From Ascaris suum (Eukaryota; Nematoda; Chromadorea; Rhabditida; Ascarididae): 64,000 bases of DNA. The notes below the pieces were generated by a model. That model worked only from the letters and a program-made list of their open reading frames with translations. It had not been told where the DNA came from and did no database searches. How positions within the stretch are numbered: the first letter of the stretch is position 1; each line of letters begins with the position of its first letter. Position numbers and translations under genes: made by a program. Shown one piece after another: positions 14,658 to 35,937 of this stretch. Where the stretch lies: assembly GCA_013433145.1 (NCBI GenBank), contig CM024179.1, forward strand, positions 9,459,300 to 9,523,299, read 5' to 3'.

Positions 14658-17600
14658 AGGAAGGAAGAATTGAGGAAGGAGAAAGAATAAATTTCAATAT
14701 CGGCTAAGTTGAGTTCACTATTGAAATAACATCTAACGTTTTATTGAAATGACGTATTAAATGCTTTTTTTATGAAATCGCATTGAAAATAAGGCATTCG
14801 ATCTAGACGATAGCAGATAAAAATGAACCGTTCATTTATTTCTTTTTTTTTTGTAAGAGCTTTATTGTATTAAAGCGAACCGATTTTTGATATTCTAGAA
14901 TTGCACCTATATACCTTTAATAAATAATGTAGTTTGTAGTCAAATCATACAATGAAACCTATATATCTTCTTCACTAAGGTACAAACATCATCACACACA
15001 TGATAGCTAGAAAAACCTAAAACGGCAAAAATCATGAAAAATTGCGTTCCACTAAAAGAAAAATATTAATATTGACCATAATGTGTTTTCGATCGCTACT
15101 ATGGGGCTTAAATTATTTAGTTACGGTAGTCGAATTGTCGTCCAACAGAATCATTTTGATAAAGAAGCGATACATTCTATTCAATCTTTTCGATTCTAAA
15201 ATTGTTACTTAATATAGCCATATTTAAGAGTCTTTTTTAGTAGCTGATAATAGGATTCATAGAATTTTCGCATATCCTCCAAAATGGATTGGATTCGTTA
15301 AATTCGGTGAATCCGCTTACTTATTTATGTTGAAAGAACAAAGCTATCAGTGGATCGAACTATGACCTTTGACCCTTGTGACCTTTTTCTCCGCTCCCTC
15401 TCCTCCACTTCATTTCGTCTCATCCAATCTTGTTATGAGGTAGCGCCATTGAAAAGAAAATTTTCAATATTTATTCAATTTCTCATCTAAAACAATTCTT
15501 TCGTTGCATACTTTTCATAAAAATATTTGCATATCAGATGAATCCATACATGTACGTTAGCATATTTATTTGTTTTTTTCCCCCTCCCCCCCCCCATTTT
15601 TCGATTGCAATAAGTGAATCATAGATGCAACGATGAAATTCATTAATAATGATAAAAGAAATTTTTTTTTTTTTTGAACTAAAGAATTTAATCTCTTCTG
15701 AGAATATTTTTCTTTTCTATTGGTTATTTAAAAAACACATAAATAAAATTTATGAGTTGATTTCATTTCGTAAATTGACTCAATTGCGAATTTAAAACAA
15801 TTTTTTTTTTTTTTTTCATTGAGATTCATATATTTGATTTTCATTTTCACAAAAAAAGAAAAAGAAAAACTTGAAATATACTATAATGGGGAAATTTTTA
15901 CGTAGTAATATTTGCGAGAAAACATATTTGAGCAAAAAAAAAAAAGAATAACGAAATCATATTCACTAATTATTATTGTGTTGTTTTCAAATATTAATTG
16001 AAGTCGACTAATTTATTAGTGAATAATGAAAAATATATCTCTCGTACGAAGTCTTCTGGCATCTTTTTTTTTTGTTTTTCACTTTATATTTAAGAAAAAA
16101 GGCATACCCTTAAATTTTGAGAAGGAAAAAACAATGAAAAAATCTAGTTTTTCGGTATTTTTCGGTATATTGGTAGGGAAATCATTAGAAATAGAGAAGG
16201 GAGGGGGGGGGGGGGTGGGAGTGGCGGGTGAAAACCGAAAAAAAAGAGTTGAAGATTTTTTTTTGGTGAAACATTTCATAAAAATTGGAATTTTCTCGTC
16301 TTGAATAGTAAATTAAGCGAGAGAATTTACTCAGACTTGAGGTGCTTCTTTCTTCTCATTCTTTAGAATACGGTATTTTTGAAGCTCGAGCTCTTCGGTT
16401 CATTCTATTGCTAATGTAGAACGTTGCATTTCATTTAGTAGTGCTCAAAAAAAATGTCTTTGTCGGTTCGACTTGAAATCGATATAATAAATTTCTAACG
16501 TTTCTACCACTTGCCAACTTGATGAGAATTGCTCTTCCAATAGTGAATGTTCTGTTCTTTTTTTTTTTCAGCGTTTATATTCTCACTATTGAGCATTACT
16601 TCCTTCTCGAGGTATTCGCATCACCACGTAGAAACAACTCTCAAATGCAATTCGTTCGGAGGGACGATTCATCAATTACCTATTACTTTTGTAATATCGG
16701 TCTAAGTGAAAGAGACTTTAAATTGTAGTTGAAAGTAGAGTATACCTATTCGTTAACGTCGTTCTTTCCTCTTCATCATACTCATATATATCATAAATAT
16801 TCACGAATTGAATGCACATTCATGGGGATATTAGTTGATTTAATTAATCACTTCAATTGATACTTATTATATTTAAATTTATTTATATGCCTATAATAGT
16901 AAAAAAGCAAAAAAAAACGTATCAAAAATATAAGATCATGTGAGTATTTTGATAAGTTCAACAAATAAATCAATGAGTTATCTGTGACACAAAAAAAAAA
17001 CGACTAAGCATCTAATAACCGGTTTTCATTCCTCATAAGTGAACCATTTTCATAAAAGTGCAACAGCCAAAAAAAAAAAATTCCTTTAATTTATAGCGTT
17101 GAAAATAAATCTGCAAAAATTTAAAAATATAAATTTTATTGTCATCAATTAGTATTAATGATCGATATAGGAGACGATCACCTAAAGTAAATTATTCTTT
17201 GAAATATAATTCTTTTGCAAATATTACCTCTAAAATAATCTTATTGCTAATAGCTTTCTTGTCTCTTTTTTTTTTTTGCAAGTTGAACATATCGAGCTTA
17301 TAAATATATTCTCTCATCGGTGTTGATCGCAATCCTTTCAAAACAATGAAACGTGTCTCTCTCTCTCTCTTAATGAGCCTAGTCATTCGGACTCACTTTA
17401 CGTTGCTTCTTGAATCCTTGCCGAGAAAGAAGTCACTCTAGTTTCTCGTAGTTTTTTTTTCCTACGTTTGGCATCATTCATTGATGCATCTTTTATTAGA
17501 GTAAAAGTATTTCTCAGCCCAGTTGATTCATTTTTAATGACTCACTCGCTTCGATCATAGATATTTGTGTAGTATGTAACGATTTTAATAATCACATCGC

Positions 17601-18019
17601 TATCCTTAATAAGTATGATTGCCGAATTTATATCAATTTTGTATCTCAACCTCTCTCTAATCGTGAAATTCTTCTCAAAAAATCACATATATACCCGAAT
17701 ATGTTACAATTCATGTAATTAAACTATTTGCAATGAAATCGATGAGTGTTGTTTTAACTCATCATCCATTGATTTCAACCATTTATTTATGAGGACATTC
17801 ATGAGCATATACTTGCCATCTAGTACTTTGGTACAGCAATAACGCACTAACTAAGCAAATCAATCAAACGCACACTTGCTATGAAGTGCTAGAGGTCACC
17901 AGAAAAGTGGCACACTAATCTGCAAGATGAATGCGACGTAGCTTATTCGGGGTCGTCATGCATATATGAATGGTTGTTGTGAGATGTGTTCATTCTCGCC
18001 TTGTGTAAATTTTAGCCAT

Positions 18020-18224
<205 letters not shown>

Positions 18225-18931
18225 GAGAGAGAGGGAGAAAGATCAAAATGTAGTATAGGCGGTGGGAGATGCACTCGTGAACGTTGTAATCTCAACGTCG
18301 TCAAGTTGCTCTCTGTACATCGTTCTACGTTCTTTAATTCATTACGTCAAAAGTGCGTGTGTTGCGTTGTATTTTGAAGCGTTGTTTTTGCATTGGATAT
18401 TCCGTGTTCTCTATACCCTTAATGGAACTGTGTAAACAGGAATGTGTTTTTTTTCCGCACTCATCGTTTAAAAAAAAATTTCTCTCTATTTTATCGAATA
18501 TTTTCTCGCGTCATATATTGTTTTCCATTGATAATTTTTCTCTATCGTCTTACTTTTTATTCACGTTTACTATCATTTTAGTAAAATCTATCGATTTCAC
18601 ATGAATAATCGATAATACTTTATTATAGTTTTAAATAATTGAAAGAAATTTACGTGAAAAAAAAACGATCTATTTGAAGAGATTAAAGCATAAATTAAAT
18701 CACAAATGATAAGATTTCAATATATGAAATATTAGTGTGGACACCTGTGGACACCTGTGGACACCTGTGTTTCCCCTTTATTAACTTTACCTGTTTATTA
18801 TTTATAACTTCGAAAAAAAACCCCCCATCACTTTGATCGTCATCATATTCGTAATATTCCAATGATGATATACATGGGAAAAATTATTGTCAAAGCTGAA
18901 GAAGTTATTGATTGATTTTATAAATTTGCAG

Positions 18932-26088
<7,157 letters not shown>

Positions 26089-28692
26089 TAAATAAATATC
26101 CAAGCAAAAAATAAATAAATAAATAAATAAATAGATTCATTTTCTCTCTTTTGATTTTTCTTCTTCAATTATTATCAGAATTGTGCGAATAAATAATCTC
26201 GTTACGAGGAACATTTGAAGATAAAAATCCAAATTAATTAATCCACAATTTGCAATAAAAGTTTTGAAAGAATGGATTATTTCTCTAGTAGTTTCTTTAA
26301 CGGATATTTAATCGACGATAATCATATCTTGTAGGTTTTATTTATCGAATGATGAAACTTTCGAGATAACTAATAAATAATATTGATCTTAGATGATGAG
26401 CTATAAACGAAATTTTTATCGAATTTATTAGATTTATTTTCAATTGCTTAAGTTTTTATGAATATGCAAATTGAATCGGCTTATAATTTCTAAAATGCAT
26501 TGAATTTATACGATAAATAAATATTAAAAATGAAATATTGATGTATTATTCTAATATTTGATGAAATTCATTTGTCGATAAATTATACATTCAAGGTGAT
26601 TATGCTCATTGATTGTTCTAATAGCATAACGTTTATCGATATTGTGAAATATGCTTGAGAGATGAGGATTTCAAAGCAATAAAAGATTTATCGCATTATA
26701 CACCGCAATAAAGGGAAATATTTATTCCGTGTAAAAAAAAAAAAACTATAAAACAATATAAATATCGATTAATGTATAAGTAAAGCAAATTTTTATTTAA
26801 TTATAGATGATTGAGATAAAAATTATAATTGAATTCGAAATAAAATTCTTAACGATGAAATGATAGAATTATTTCATATGAGTGAATTTTTATTTATTTT
26901 TATATAATTGAAAAAAAAAAAATTTGTTATGAATCGATTTATTAGACGTGTATTTGATATGTTTGAATTTTTCTTTTTTATCGATGAGATGAGAAAAGTA
27001 GAACTTATGCCTTATATCCAAATAATGTTTTATCATATTTCCTTAAATAGAGGGGAAAAAAAATTCAAGACAATAGAGAGAGTGATATTTTATATCGTTG
27101 TCACTGCTACTGCTACGCGTAAAACTTCACGGGACGGAATAATAATTTTGTACGCGATGGGAAGGCAATTCCATCGGTCATTAAGAAGCTATAAAAGTGG
27201 ACAGCATTCTTTATGAGGTGGTGGTCCGAATCCCGTACCCCCCCCCCCCCTCCCCTTCTCTTCCCTCTTCCCGCTCCTCTTTGAGTGCCTTTGTGACATC
27301 CTCGTTGGGATGCCTGGAAAAAGAAAAATATGGCGAAAAGCACTAGCAATATATAGCAACTTGCAGCAGATTATCAACGTCTTACATATATCGTTATTTC
27401 AGTTTTCCCCACATCAATAGCTCTTAAAAAACAACGGTAATTAGACTTTTTTGAATCTATTATACTAAAAAAAAACCCCCCACAAACGGCGTGTTAATAA
27501 ACACCGGAATCCATTCTAGGATGCGTCAATAGATTTATATTTTCTCTAATGCCATAAAAGTTGCCTAATTTTGCTCTCGTTTTAGCTCTGACAATCCTCT
27601 CATCTTTGGTTGCTAAAACTCGTTTGATTGAATTTAATCCACTACGCTTCAATGCGAACAACGGCATAAATGTACACCGAGCTCAAGCATTATGCCAAGA
27701 ACAACCTTGACAAAAGTGGTCATAAGCTACGCGACCTCCGGGGTCATTATTCCTACTAGAAGCTCGTGAACAAACGGGATGAGCTCGTTTTTCAGGTCGT
27801 CACGAATTTAAGATTTTAAAATTGTTTCAGCGAACAGAAAGGTGGTTTCCCCTGGGGCTGGTAGCGAAGGAGGATGGCATTATGGCAGTGATCGATAGAG
27901 CAACATATATTGCTTAGGTTTACCCGAATAACAAGAGTCCTGCGGTAAATTCGGTGGACACCGCTTACATTTATTCCATCAACATCATAAACGCCCGTTA
28001 TACACTCATCGTAATCGTTTTAATGCGTACTCGTTCAACACTTGAATTTCCCGCTATTTCGTTGTGAGAATTCATAACTTACAATTGCAGCTGAATAGAT
28101 TTTGAATTTGATGAATCTTTTTTTTTCCCACTCAAGAGATTGTTGTATGCTTGATGATGTTGTTATTTATCCGACAAATTTTGTTAGCGTTAAATATTGG
28201 GAAGTTGTATTCGGCGCAATTTTCGTATTTCTTCAAGCTTTGTGATAAAATTTTCCAACGAGACGTTTCAATTATATAGCTGAAACTTAGTAAACAACTG
28301 CCACAGTTAGAATGAATGAGAGAGATAAAAAAGTTCTTTGTAACGCGATTAGTTGAAGTAGGATTTGAGTGGGTAGCGGAAGAGAAGAGAAAATAAAGGA
28401 TTAATTTTTCTAATGGTAAACAAGTTGCAAAAATTGAAGAGATACAAATTGAATAGATTTTATGAAGTTGATGATAAATTTTGAAACCAAAATATTGCTT
28501 AGATGTGATTCTTTTTATCCCCAATCGCGGCTTTATATAAATATTAGAATATATCTGCATTTTATTATTTATTTATTTATTTTTATGCAATACTATTCTA
28601 TAAATTTCTTTCTTCAAAAAAATAATTTACCGTTGATTTTCGATGAATTTTCTTTTTCTTTTTCAAAAATTTCAGTTCAATCCATATATGGA
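26089..28692. other. Intergenic DNA between malonyl-CoA decarboxylase and TRMT6
   Basis: 2.6 kb between two genes on the same strand. An AAATA-type repeat at about 26,105-26,133 supplies several AATAAA signals for the upstream gene. A 13-C run lies at 27,238-27,250. No exon was recognised. The 142-aa minus-strand open frame at 28,132-28,560 has low-complexity Ile/Ser/Asn composition and looks like chance. The distance is too great to argue for a classical nematode operon. Confidence 0.55.
28671..28692 (+). promoter_or_regulatory. Candidate trans-splice acceptor before TRMT6
   Basis: AATTTCAG, a strong nematode 3' splice site after a T-rich tract, lies 17 bases upstream of the TRMT6 start codon. 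No upstream coding exon is seen, so it is either a spliced-leader acceptor or the end of a 5' UTR intron. Confidence 0.5.
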
Positions 28693-31600
28693 ATGATAAA
28701 ACCTGGCTGTCACGCGATAATTCAAAAATTAGGCGGTGAACATGTACGTGTTTGTGAGCTTGGACGTAAACGTATGATCCTAATTGAGAAGCTTCGATTT
28801 AATATCGATGGTGCTTTCAATCAACCTTTCGGCCTTTTCGAGGTTTTTTTTTCTTTCTTTACTTATTTGTTGAATTAAATTTCTTTCTATGATCAAATCG
28901 AATTGTTTTTTTTTTCTTCCATTAATCCATCTTATTTAATACCGTAAACTGTTAAATTGTCACCCTTGTGCTTCTAATTGATGTGAACCGTATGGCTCAT
29001 TTCTTTGTTTTATCATTATTATTATTTCCTTGTTAAATTCATCAATGACTGTCAATGTTCATTTAGGACAAATACATGAGGTCCATTCATTTTTCTAACA
29101 TAAGAAAAGTACTCGAATTTCTCATTGATATTTTTGTTTTATTCATTGATTCGGCGGGCTCAATACTATAAATTATGATAGAGTAAATAATGGGTTAGTT
29201 CTTTTTATTACTTCCGCCATAGAAATAGTAATTCATAAGAAATATTTTGCATACTTATAAGAGTAGAACAATGATGACGAGAATTTAAAAAAAAAAACCC
29301 TTTTCTTTAATTAATAGAAATTTATGCATCGATTTTCATGATCTAAAACTATAAAAATAGGAATTAAAGAAAATATTTTAAGCTAATTTTAAATATTAGT
29401 ATAGAATTAAATTATTTTTTGTTGAATCCATTATTAATTTTGAGTTATAAGCGATATTTAAGGTATCGGCTGGAAAATTAACACGAGCATGTGAAGAAAC
29501 GTCAATCACTACCGAAGATATTGATGATCTCGGTAAGAAATTTTTTCTTTCTATCAGATTATTCTCTTCATTATTTCATTGGATCATTGCTGTTCGTCTA
29601 ATCATTAGTACACGATCACAATAATGTGTGAGGAAGGGGGGGGGGGGGTGGTTCGTTGAAATACTAAAAGAAATAGACGCTTATTTTATAACTCTTGTCT
29701 TCCCCCTTCCCCTTCGTACATATAATTTTTGAATTTGATAGGTTTCGCCATTTTCTTCGTCTCGTTTTTTTTTTCTCGCTTAAAAAAATTCATAGATTAG
29801 TTGATCCTACTTACATCAATAATTTTTTCAGTGATAATTTAATTTCCTTTTGCCACTTCTTATTTAGGCATGAAAGACAAAGGCAATAATTTCATCGGCA
29901 CATAGATCGTTTTTTTTTTAAATCCTAAATGCTTTTATTGCAAGGTTTCATGTAACTAGAACTTTTTTTTTGTGGGAACTCTATCATTGATTGTGTTAAT
30001 TGTTAGTAATTTTGATTTTTTTTTCTTTTGGTAATTAATTTAGGTTGATTCATCGTAAAGAAAATTCTTTGAAAGAAATGATTTTAGGTTGTGGAAATTC
30101 GAATAATAATCTAAAAACGGAAGCAAGCTCAATGGAATCAAACACAGTGCCACGTTCATCGTCCGAGGATGATGGTCGAAATGTGGCACAAGTGAGGCAA
30201 CGTCTTACTCAAGAAGAAATTTCAAAAATGAAGAACACTGGTGTTAGCGCCGGCGAATTGGTAAATTTTTTTTCCCCGCTCGTTGTTGTTGTTTTTTTTT
30301 TCAGATATAGGTAAAAAGTGTCAACTCTATGCTTGTTCTTCAGGTGGTCTTAAGAATAAGTCGAATATCCTAATCGAATCTTCCATAGGCGACTGTTCGA
30401 CGCATCTGGAATCTTGTCTTCAGGGTACTCCATGTTACGATCTTCCAGCCAATATCATTAGAAGTCCTGAAATCTATGTGATTCTTGGATATCTGATTTA
30501 GACAGTATGATGGATTGTCGTTGAGGTGGCAAAATTGGTCGACGGGAATGTTGCGTTCTCGGAGCGAACCGTCTATGCGAAGAGTAAATATATCCGCCGG
30601 AAAACAAAGAAGCATTCAGATCGTGTGCTTATTCTCAAACCAACTATACGCCTTATTGCAGAATCATATTATAAGAAGGATGCTGAACGTATCGCTAATT
30701 TACGGTAAACGTCCATCGAATTTCAGTTGCATTTATTTATTTATTTATTTATTTACTCTTTTATTTCGAAAGAAGAGGCAGTGTTAGCCTTTCCCGCGTT
30801 GTTGAATTCGGCGATTTCCTTGAATCGGGGAGGAATTTTTCCGAATGGTAACAAGCTGCCGTACCCGTTACTTCCAGGTGGGGCATCGCGAAGGGAGCTT
30901 TTTTACCTGTTTTTTTTTTTCTCAGAGCAATATTTTTCCTACGGCTATCGACTTTTTGATGAAGTGAAAGTTTCTTCAGAAATATTTTGATTCAGAAGGA
31001 AGTAAAAATTTCATATAATCTTGACGTTGTTTTCGATGAAGCTCAAATTAGATGAAAGTTCCCAGTCATTATCCCTTCGATACATCAATGTGTACTTGTT
31101 ATATAAATTCACATGTATAGAATTTGTGGGAAATGCATTTGGTATTGGCAGAAGTCTTCATTAGATCGTTAAATGAAGTAATTCAGAGGTTAATTAAAAT
31201 AATTTACAACAACAACTATCTGGAGACTTATTCAGAAGCCACAGAGAGTCCTGCATCTGGTCTTATACAAGTATACACTGGTAGTATGTAGGTATATAAA
31301 TAATTATGTGCGTTCTAGTAATGAATAATATTCAGCATAGATATGCTATCGCAAATACTATTGTTGGGAGGGGTTCGAAGCGGATGCAGATGCGTTGTGT
31401 TCGAGCAATGCTTGGGCCTTTTGACGGCTGCAATCATGGATCGTCTAGGTGGCGAGGGCGCTTGTGTGCATATTCATCGAGGCCTTATTGCACAAGCTAT
31501 ACCATGTATTCAAAGCATGGATTTCGATGCCAAGGTACACACTTCAACTGGTCAACAGATTTTGTCATTTATGAAGTTTCTGAGGGATAAAAATGGATCT

Positions 31601-33393
31601 GGAAGTTGGAGTGAGACATCAGGATGAGAGGGAGGGGGAGGAATAGTGAGTAGTTGGCGCCTATATATTGTTGGTGAGGGGTGATGTATATCGATTGTGG
31701 TTCTCTTCATGTAGATCGTGATTTTTTCCATAGTGGTCTAAACTCATTGAAACATATGAGCACATGATGACATTGTGCTTTAAATAGTGACAAGACTTCC
31801 CTTGAAAGTGACTGCGATTTTCTTTGCTTTTAAAAAAAAATATGTCGTGGATTTTCCCCGGTAAATTTATCGTCTTATTGCTAAATTTTCGCATTGAAAT
31901 AGCACCTGTTTTCATTTTGGTGTATTGTCACCAACCAGCCTATGCATTTCGTAAAGAATAGCAATGATCGCAAGCTATTTTATGGCGAAGAACGATGAAA
32001 GAAGAAGAAGCAGCCTCGTAATTTTTCGATTCTGCAGGTTTATTCGACATTTCTTCCATTGCGTATAACAACTCTATTAAATGGTGCCATAGAAGAAAAT
32101 GAGGAAAAAGCCGATGCAACAGATCGGGAAAATACGGCGGTTCGTTTTCTCGCCTTCCGCCTTCTTTATGCCTATAGCACCTTGCAGATAGGCTCGATAT
32201 TCTACCGTGTTATAATTTAACAGTTGCTTCATATTTTTCTGTTACTTTGAGAATCGTATGAGCGATCAAGTTTTTCTCTGCATTCTTAGACTCATCAAAT
32301 CTATCTTGCAAGTGGCGTACTGGAATTTCTTTCTTTTGCAGAAAGTGGGAGAGGAAGGGACACGAATGTTGAGGGGCATTTGTCGTGATTCCCTCTTAGC
32401 TGCTAATAATATACAGGACTTGTAAAAAAAGTTCTTCGGAGCGATATTTTTCTGGATATTATTATAGGAATGCGTCATGATGACTCGAGTAAAAGATTTG
32501 AAATTTTTCAACAGTTGAACGATGCCATGTTTTTTAATTCTTTATGTGGAAATCATGTCTTTGAAACGGATTGCCATAGCTGTTGAAAGGTGCTCGCTAA
32601 AACAAAATTCATCTTAGTAGTTTACTTGTTGTCTATTTTTGCCTCCCATCGTTTCTAGTTCTAAGCATTGGAATTTCTGTGGGCTAATTAAATGCAACAA
32701 TGCTGGAAACGTGAACATTTCAATAAGTAATAAAAGATAGTTATTAGCAATCGGAAGCGACGTTAGCACGTAAAGCGGATCGATTGAATCGAGAGAAGAC
32801 AGCATGGCAATTGTTGAATAGCCAGCAAATGGATTGCCTCTTCATTGCGGTTAAAGGTGTCGACCCGATAGATGTGCTTGAGCGTACATGGCATTTTCTG
32901 CGACTCGCTTCAACAGTTCTTATTTATTCACCTATTTGTGAGGTTAGTTTCTTAAAATTTTCGATTTGTCCCGTTCAATTTTTTACTTATAAATACTATT
33001 CATCCGTTGCCTTTGATTATGAGGTGACAAAGAGCCATGATATGATTTCATACCTATGGAATTCGTAGGTTATATTAGCTGAAGTATTGATTTTTATTAT
33101 TCTAGATGTATGTTACTCTGAGAATGTACTATTATAAGATTTAAACATATCAAACAATATCTGTGGTAAGTAATTAATTGATATAACGTTGGCAGTTAAT
33201 ATATTTAAGTGTTTTTTAGCCATTGATGAGCTCATACACTTGGCTGAAGGCAAATGGCGCTGTGCATGTACAGATGCGCGATTCATTTCAACGATCCTAT
33301 CAGGTACTCTCCGAGAGCACACATCCCGTTATGCAACAACTGATAGCAGCAGGATTTATTCTTTCAGCCGTGAAAGTTGCTCCTCCATTGTAA
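28693..33393 (+). CDS. trmt6: tRNA (adenine-58-N1)-methyltransferase non-catalytic subunit TRMT6/Gcd10
   Basis: Exons: 28,693-28,842; 29,463-29,532; 30,088-30,260; 30,526-30,704; 31,336-31,534; 32,038-32,139; 32,748-32,942; 33,220-33,393. Total 1,242 bases, 413 aa plus stop, somewhat shorter than the human protein. TRMT6 pairs with the catalytic TRMT61A and binds tRNA for m1A58 formation. Family features in order: N-terminal barrel starting MIKPGCHAII and ending near QPFGLFE; an acidic Ser-rich linker; the RLTQEEISKMK helix; FSERT then KSKYIRRKTKKH; ILKPTIRLIAESYY; RIDMLSQILLLGG and DRLGGEGACVHIH in the Rossmann-like half; and a C-terminal block with QVLSESTHP. Exon 3 was placed at the TTTTAG before GTTGTGG because that acceptor alone is both consensus and in frame. 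The donor of exon 6 (GTTCGT) and the acceptor of exon 4 (GTTGAG) are weak. AATAAA at 34,210 is a candidate poly(A) signal. Confidence 0.94.
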
Positions 33394-35535
33394 CGTTGAA
33401 ATGTTTCTCGCGGCCTCTTTGACTTATAAACCGGTAGCCGACTTTATCTATCAATCACCTTTTTGATAGTAGGGGGAGGAGTGAGGAAGGGATATATGAG
33501 TTTTTGAGCGCCTTTTATAGGTAACTAGAATTGCAAGGTTTTTAAAATTTTCTTTAAAGCGGCAATACTTGTTGTTTTTAATGTTTGGTTGTTGGTTGAT
33601 ATGAGCTACATGCTTTTTGATGAATTTCTGTAGATTGAGTTGTTATATTGTTGGCCTTCGAAGGTTTGACTGTGTTGCATCATTCTTTGTTTTAGATTTA
33701 CCCCCATTTAATTGTGAAGTTTTCTGCTAGTAGTTCGGTTTTTATTTCATTGAACAGTGCCAGCGTTTAGTGAACACTGATATAGTTTAGGAGGCTAAGA
33801 GGGCATTGGTGGTGTGAAGTAAAACTCTTCTACTTCCTTCCCACATGACTTTTGCTATCACTGCATATTCCTGAAAATAGTGGAAAAGAACGAACGTCAT
33901 TCATTGAGATTTTTATAATTTTATAATCTTATTGGCAGCACTGAGCTGCTTTCACTGAATACTGTCTAGAATGCAAAGGCTGTCAACACTTATTTGCAGC
34001 TGTGCTAAATATGCATTCAAAAAGAGTAGTGCTGCAAAATTTAGATTATATAATGCATAACCGAATATTTATTAGATATTTGCGGTTATATTGATACATT
34101 GTTGTTAACCGATTGTTATGTTAACGGAACTTGTTTAAATGTCATTTTGTTTGCCGATATCTTTTCTGTTTCCGGTTGTTTCTCTGTTCTTTGTTGATGT
34201 TGATTTTTAAATAAAGATTTTTATGGAATCGATGTTTTTGGTGACATCCTACTTCATTAATTTGTTGCATCTTTTTCAGTCATTCTTTATAATATTAAGC
34301 TGGAAATTCATTCAATTTATGCATCAATAATATTGGCTTAGCACGGAAATCACAGGTTATCCGAGCACAGCGATGGCTGTTTTTCCAGCCTGCAAGCTTG
34401 ATGATCGTTACGAAGAAATCAGAGGAAATTAGTAGTCAGCGTAAAATAGTAGTACAACTTATCGATAGGGTTATGTTGATGAGAGCTTTCTTATGCGTCC
34501 AAACTGAGCTCCCCGCCTAAATTCTATAACTGAGCTCCCGCCTAAATTCTATAATTGTCGGATCTTCTCTCTTAATCATTTTTTGCGAGCAGAGGTAAGC
34601 CGTGGAAGGGGGTGGTGGACCTATATTTAGAGAAATACGGTATGTTATACCCGAGAGGTGGAAAAAATTGCGATCTAGTTTTATTAAAATTGAAGCCAAT
34701 GGTGATTAGCTAATTTCTATGCCTGAGAACCTGTTAAATCGTTCGGTTCATATGCTAGATGTGAGCTTACATTTTGTTCGATTGTGGTCATTCTGCGCTC
34801 AGTTCAGTCGAGTCCCATGATGTGGTCTATTCCAGAACTCCGCCGAAGAGATAAAGTGGTCTCTTGTAGGACTGCGCCGTATAGATATGGTATATTCGAC
34901 GGGGTCCTACAGTTGTACCGTTTTGAGTGCAATTGTTGTAGGAGGGAATCTTTATATTTAAGCTCGTGCAAATTAACTGGATAGATTGCGGAAACTTGGC
35001 GCAATTCGTATATTCCGCCACAGCATGACGTTACTGATTACTGTGCCAAATGCGCATTTTCATCCTCTCTCATACTTTCTTTTCTCCAGTAAAATATTGC
35101 ATTGATGCATATCATATTTCATCAAAATATAAGATTTGTGCTATCGGATCTTTAAAGCTGCGAAAGTTTTATTCAACACTGAAATACTATCATTATTATG
35201 GCCGCTTCAATGAAAGAGTATTACATAAATAAATGAGCAAACGAGTATATATTAGATTGCTTCGAACTTAAAAATAACGCTCGTTTGATATTATTTGCAG
35301 CTTTTGATGTAACTTATTAGAAAGAGGAAATTCTATAGGAATTGACTATTCTCACTTCAATGTAGATTCCGAAGAGGATGAACATCGATCAGTTTTGATA
35401 TGAGGCATTAAAATTCAACTTCAGTTTTTTCATGCATAAGCAGATTGACACATACAGACACATGGACATGTGCATGCACATAAATGTGCAATTATGTGAC
35501 TAATATAATTGATAAAATAAATATTTTATTTTTTA

Positions 35536-35539
35536 CTAT

Positions 35540-35586
<47 letters not shown>

Positions 35587-35592
35587 TTTGTT
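35536..35592. repeat. (TTTA)n microsatellite
   Basis: About 55 bases of uninterrupted TTTA repeats (AAAT on the other strand). Confidence 0.97.
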
Positions 35593-35721
35593 TTTGAAAT
35601 CAATAAATGATTTGACGAAATACTCGTTAGATTTTTGAATTAATGGCAAAATTTTTTTTTCTCGCATTAATATATTTATTCATCGTTGTTGTTCTTTCAT
35701 TAGATCTTAATCAATGTGTTT

Positions 35722-35937
35722 CTATAAGAATGCGTAGCAAATATATGTGTGCATTGAACAATTGAGTGCAACCGGTTTTGTTCGACTGTTCAATAGTTGA
35801 TGAACACGGAAATTTGCTCGTCTAAACTCATTCAGCAATTCATCTGATTTTTCCGCTTCTTCAAATTCTCGTTCATCGTTATCGCCACTATGTAATGCGA
35901 TGACGGAACAAATCGGTAAATCTGCGATATACATCAT
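35722..35937 (-). CDS. Hypothetical small ORF or terminal exon
   Basis: A 71-codon minus-strand frame starting MMYIADLPIC. It contains an acidic, helix-prone stretch (DNDEREFEEAEKSDELLNEF) and ends CYAFL. Codon and residue composition look more like protein than the surrounding AT-rich frames. AATAAA follows on the same strand (plus 35,675-35,680), about 42 bases past the stop. TATCGCAG near the start could be an acceptor, so this may be the last exon of a longer gene rather than a single-exon gene. No family was recognised and no upstream exon was found. Confidence 0.3.
   Translation of the reverse strand: MMYIADLPICSVIALHSGDNDEREFEEAEKSDELLNEFRRANFRVHQLLNSRTKPVALNCSMHTYICYAFL

Noticed and set aside
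28132..28560. 142-aa minus-strand open frame, longest of the minus strand in this part
   Set aside because: Low-complexity Ile/Ser/Asn composition, no motif, no splice or poly(A) context. Expected by chance in AT-rich DNA with few stops in one frame.
34905..34945. Small hairpin (TCCTACA ... TGTAGGA), considered as a microRNA precursor
   Set aside because: Only about nine consecutive pairs with G-U wobbles and then mismatches; far too weak for a miRNA stem.
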